64,000 nt of DNA, from contig JAQFVV010012398.1 of assembly GCA_028023455.1 (NCBI GenBank), positions 11,523,160 through 11,587,159 of the forward strand. Direction: 5' to 3'. Below are positions 59,590 to 64,000 of the stretch, in pieces (within the stretch, counting starts at the first letter, position 1; every line of letters starts with the position of its first letter). Position numbers and translations under genes: made by a program. The notes below the pieces were generated by a model, which was not told the DNA's origin, did no database searches, and was given only the letters and a program-made list of their open reading frames with translations. The stretch is from Epiperipatus broadwayi. Taxonomy: Eukaryota > Onychophora > Udeonychophora > Euonychophora > Peripatidae.

Positions 59590-60130
59590 TACATTATTAT
59601 GATATAATTTTGACTGAAACTTGGATTTCTTTACAAGAACAAAATTTATATCATTTAGATGACTACATAAGTATACTTTCCCTTGTATACATTCATGATC
59701 GGGAGATGTTATGGTTTTTATAAAAACCAGTTTAGATTTTTCTTTTATTGTTCTAACACTTGTCATTGCAGAATGTATTTTACTAACTTTGACCATTCTA
59801 TGTTTGTTCTTTCCACCTTGGCTATATACAGATCACATACAAGTAAAATTTTGCATTTTGTTGCAGAACTTGATGTTTTGTTATTCAGATTTGGGTCCAA
59901 TTTCTTCTGTATTAATGGGCAATCTAAATATTGATTTAATAAATAACATTCATAACCTTACCATAGATTATCTAAATTTATTTTATAGTTATGGATTTAG
60001 TCAAACTTGTTTTTTTACCTACACATATAACTTACTTATCTCAATCTCTTTTAGATCATATTTTTATTAGATTAATTTGAGGCTTGTATTTAATTCATTT
60101 ATTTCTAAATTCTCACAGATCATTTTGCGA
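59590..60130 (+). pseudogene. LINE-2 AP-endonuclease domain
   Basis: Around 59,600-59,660 one frame reads 'YYDIILTETWI', the catalytic Glu strand. After frame changes, about 59,910-60,000 reads 'VLMGNLNIDLI' (the 'GDFNIDL' motif with Asp changed to Asn) and 'YLNLFYSYGFSQ'. Then 'LLDHIFI' (the S/L-D-H motif) appears in another frame near 60,045. This is the order of a LINE endonuclease. Several frame changes make it nonfunctional. Confidence 0.75.
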
Positions 60131-60559
60131 CTGAATTAAAAGTCTTTAATTGTATATATAATATGAATGCTTATGTGTATATTGATAAATTATCTTTTTC
60201 TGTACTTAATTGTTTGTTATCTATTCAGTATTGGGAAAATCTCTCTGCATTAAATTACATTGATGCTACATTTTTACATTTTCAGATTATTCCTTTGACT
60301 TTAAATGCTAAAGCAAAATTTTGTTTAAAATTGATTAATAAAAAAAAAAAAAATGTTCACCTTAGATAACAGATGCTTTGGTTTGCAAAATTTGTTCAAA
60401 TCTTCTGATTTAAAAAAACTCAACATTGAAATTAAAGCTGTTATTAGAAAGTTAAAATTTCGATATTATCAGGAACTTCTCAATTATAAGTGTTCCCTTT
60501 AAATGGAGAACAATCAATTCTTTGATTTAAAAATATTCTCCTAATCGAATTAAATTTAA

Positions 60560-63500
60560 TGTAACGGGTTCAACCCCTTCTCTAAATTTTTACTAAGTTC
60601 AACTTACTCTATCTTTATTTAAACAATTTTTTATATGGCATATTATTAAATGGTATTAATGGTTAATATACAAAGGAAACATTAATTTTGCTGAGATGGA
60701 CTTGTAGCAGCTATAGCCTGGAGAGACAAGTTACTTTAAAGCTTAATCTTCCAACAATAAGAAAAGACAAAATAAAAGTCATTATTATATAAATATGTGA
60801 ATACTCGGCTTTAATTTATATTAACCCACTAATTAATATTTTTCCAAGCAGTATATTTATGGACATCGTCATTTTCCAACTCCACATATCTTATGTCTAT
60901 AATACTGTATTATTTAATTCTCGACCACTAGTTAGCTCATTGAGAGTGGGTAGTCTTGAGACTGACAGAGAGGTGTTACTTTGGACAGTATGCATAAAAC
61001 TGTTTAATATGTAAAACATATATACATATAAATTAAACTAGTGACTATGAAATAACGAAAATAAATAAAGAAGAAACAAACACACACACAAAAAAAATAA
61101 TAGTTCTCATTCCTTTATTGGGAACATATGCATAAATATATTTATATATATATTTAACAGATCAAATTATTATTAATTATACAAATTAAACATTCTCTCT
61201 TTACACTTATGTATTGTACTGGTCAGATTTGTATGTTCATCTAACAAGATCTACCATCTGAGCAAAAGTATCCTAAATCCCCTCATGCCTGAGATACACA
61301 GGTCATGAGCAATCATAAATTCTGCCCTGTTTGCCCTTCTCTAAAGCTATAACATTATGAACAACACATTTCTGATAATAACAGATGAGCTTTATTCACT
61401 CCAGTCCCAGAGATACAGTGAAGAAACATGAGATCTACGTGGAAATTATTTAAAACAAAGCCCATCATACCCTAATTTAGACAGAGTCCCTAAGTTTAAG
61501 AATATTTAACAACCCTAAATGAAGTGCAAATGGCTAGCATGATAAGAAAAGCATAAATTATAGAATAGCATCCATCCTTGATGAGCAAGAATGAAGCGAA
61601 CCCCAAAATAATATTACTAAACAATAATTGATTATGAGTTATTATTATTAAACTAATGTATGAATGAGATTCAGCGAGTGCGATACAAATGCATAGGTAA
61701 CTATTTACGCAAACAATTTAATGAGCATCAATAATAAGTTTAATTACTAAAGGTCGTATTAATTAACATAGCACAGATTTTACGCAATTAATTATTTACA
61801 TATTTAGAATGATAGATGACATTATTATAATACGTTACAGATATGGCTACACTAGCGTAAGTGAATACGCAAGTGATAATTTATATATATATATAGGAGA
61901 TAGTTTAGCTTATGTTATGGATATGTGGCTTAATATGCTAATGGGAATAATAAATGAATTTAAATAGATTAATGTTATTAATGCTATGAAAGACCAAACA
62001 GAAATGATGACCATTAAATTATAGGTTCATGGAAGAGACATTATTTATAATAATATAACCTTCAAATGAAGGCTTACAGTGATGATGCAGGAATTAAGTA
62101 TCTTAACATATTAAGAGAATTTATTTAATTAACAATGTAAATGTTATATTAATCTTCTGATATGAATCAGCATGTATTTGCGTAGTTGACTTAACAGTTT
62201 GATTTAATAACTATCATCCATGAATGCATTTAAGCCTGTCCAAATGAGAGGGCAGGTACTTTAAATAATCTTTACTATAACATTTTTAAAATATACTAAA
62301 TGTTATAAGAGAATGGTTTACAAAGATCAGTGTGTTACGACTGATAGACATAATACGGCGCATACGAATAATAATGAGAAGTTGTGGTGCTGACTGCAAT
62401 GATAGCATTAGAAAAGATTTTGGGTCTGCCTTGGGACCAAGAGGTTTCATCATTTATTGGTAAGTACAAAAGTTTTATCTGTACCTGTGATAGGGTGCTG
62501 TTTGAAGAGTGAATGGTAAGGATGCCATGGTCCAGGTTTGTCAATGTTATCCAATGCAGAGCCTCAACAATCTAACATTGTCCCTGGGTTGATGCTTTCA
62601 AACCCCATTCTGGCAGAAGTTATACGAAGAATAAATCCGGGATCTTCAGAGAATAATTATGACAAAGCAAGATACTAGATTTTTAATGCTATCATGAGTA
62701 AGCAACGTGGAATAGGGTTCAGGTCTTTAGGGACTCTGATATATTAACTAAAATCCCAAATAAATTAATAATATCACATGTAACATCATGACAAAATATT
62801 AACCCATTCTGAAAGGTATGTATATGACCTTGACTAATTAGAATGTCAGATCAAAAGAGCGGAAATATTCTCTATTTAACAAACACAAGTATGCTCAAAT
62901 GATAAATAGAGTATAAACAAATTATAATACTCGGTGGTGTGATAACCAAATGATTAATTATTAAGTATGAAATGATCATCGAATTTTATTTAAAGAATAT
63001 AAAATATATTTAAAAATCAATAATGTTAGACAGAATAAGAAAATGTGCTTTATAATGTCCGCCATTAAACACATATAATATTTAAATATTCAATCGAGCG
63101 AACCTTCGTTTAGTAAGAAATCTTATGTTTAAATATTTAAGCATCCCATAATATCAGGATGGTGGCTAAAATGATATAATTTAAAACAAAATAAGTGAAG
63201 TTTGCTGCATGAAACTGAAAGACATAATTAAAGTGTGAAAATCTACAAGATAGTTACAGGTTAAAGATTTATAATTTTGTGCTAATGTTTTACAGAAAGA
63301 GATTTATAAAATTGACAGCATGAGAGAGTCACTACGATTAATGCAATTATGATAACTGAAATTATATTCAGTTATTAGATAAAGTAGAAAGTTACATTAT
63401 GATTATAAATAAAATTACTATGAATGAGAGTTCATTTAATGTCGTAAAAATATTACTTTCTGACGACTTGGTGGCCATTCAAATTGACATCACAAAGAAT

Positions 63501-63627
63501 AAACATGGAAAGCATGGTCAGTAATACATAGTTCAAATAAAATAATAGTGGGCATCTGTTAAATTTTAATTCATTGTTCAGTTAAGGCAGTTTTTAAACG
63601 GTGATGGCATAGCAACGAGACAGCATC
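60560..63627. other. Long stretch without recognised genes; possible LTR-like start at 60,560
   Basis: At 60,560 'tgtaacgggttcaacccctt' resembles the start of the TGTAACAG elements, which carry TGTAACAG followed by GGGTTCAAACCC. The end is not clear; a 'ccgggatcttca' near 62,637 recalls 'cccgggtccttca' at 18,708 and 'cccgggtacttca' at 30,781. The remainder has slightly different texture (many short AT words, few long homopolymers) and no protein similarity. Confidence 0.3.
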
Positions 63628-64000
63628 TTCCCTCTACTCAGTGGTTATTTTGTCAAAAATTCGAGTGATGTGGATTCAGTTAGCAATGCAACTCTAAATT
63701 TTGTCCCCTAGTGCTTGAAATTTTGGCAGTATTTATATTATACTTAAACCTTCTAGAAAGCACTTTTACTTGAGGCAATCGGATATGCATTACCCAGCTT
63801 GATTTTAGCTACCATTGTTCAAATTTACACTTAAAAGATGAGGCATCATTTTCCCTCTACTCAGTGGTTATTTTGTCAAAAATTCGAGTGATGTGGATTC
63901 AGTTAGCAATGCAACTCTAAATTTTGTCTCATAGTGCTTGAAATTTTGGCAGTATTTATATTATACTTAAACCTTCTAGAACACACTTTTACTTGAGGCA
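63628..64000. repeat. Tandem repeat, 223-bp unit, running off the window
   Basis: 'ttccctctactcagtgg' occurs at 63,628 and 63,851. The following 150 bases are nearly identical in both copies ('gtcaaaaattcgagtgatgtgg', 'ttggcagtatttatatta', 'acttttacttgaggca'). The second copy is cut by the window end. High identity suggests recent duplication or an active satellite array. Confidence 0.9.

Larger units (their letters stand above)
58311..60610 (+). mobile_element. Second non-LTR retrotransposon (LINE), 5' and endonuclease parts
   Basis: It follows directly on the PLE-2 end. It holds ORF1-like open pieces (58,616-58,999; 58,975-59,187; 59,208-59,408), an AP-endonuclease (about 59,590-60,130) and a short piece beyond it (60,163-60,369). 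The RT core is missing. The sequence at 58,415-58,550 recurs at 7,865-8,010 on the other strand. Probably interrupted or truncated near 60,555 where a TGTAAC sequence begins. Inactive. Confidence 0.7.

Overview
This window looks like AT-rich, intron-scale DNA from an animal genome (my estimate, roughly 70-75% A+T), probably an invertebrate. I found no host protein gene, rRNA or functional tRNA gene. What can be read is a layered graveyard of eukaryotic transposable elements: a Penelope-like element (PLE), a Jockey/CR1-type LINE, three RTE-type LINE copies, a second LINE, a ZBED-type hAT transposon, one Ty3/gypsy LTR retrotransposon, two tRNA-derived SINEs, a 1.3-kb non-autonomous DNA transposon, and several fold-back (inverted) repeats. 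All proteins are broken by stops and frameshifts. The mix suggests an invertebrate, but the species cannot be named from this sequence.

Layout. 1-11 kb: mostly unannotated AT-rich DNA, with a PLE terminal fragment (3.74-3.92 kb), a small inverted repeat (8.03-8.26 kb) and a block richer in G+C and CpG (8.8-10.3 kb). 11-20.1 kb: an 84-bp tandem repeat, a minus-strand Jockey/CR1-like LINE (11.6-14.9 kb), then a minus-strand PLE (14.9-17.6 plus 19.7-19.9 kb). Its upstream terminal repeat is split by a 2.1-kb TGTAACAG element with a 5-bp target duplication and is followed by an inverted second terminal repeat. 21.8-23.2 kb: a large imperfect palindrome. 23.56-28.64 kb: a hAT transposon with an 8-bp target duplication and matching ends, carrying an RTE LINE inside it. 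29.9-31.9 kb: a near-perfect palindrome built from two TGTAACAG-element halves. 35.4-38.3 and 41.6-43.3 kb: two more RTE copies, in the same orientation.

48.27-55.55 kb: a complete but dead minus-strand gypsy element with both LTRs and a 5-bp target duplication. Two SINEs sit at different sites in the two LTRs, and the 3' LTR also carries a 1.27-kb transposon with an 8-bp duplication. 57.2-60.6 kb: a plus-strand PLE fragment followed by a plus-strand LINE. 60.6-64 kb: mostly featureless, ending in a 223-bp tandem repeat that runs off the window.

Two themes stand out. First, the PLE terminal repeat carries a tRNA-like segment with A-box and B-box-like sequences, which looks like an internal RNA polymerase III promoter. 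Second, repeats of unrelated families in this window occur as head-to-head inverted pairs. This points to either a palindrome-forming process in this genome or a set of fold-back elements.
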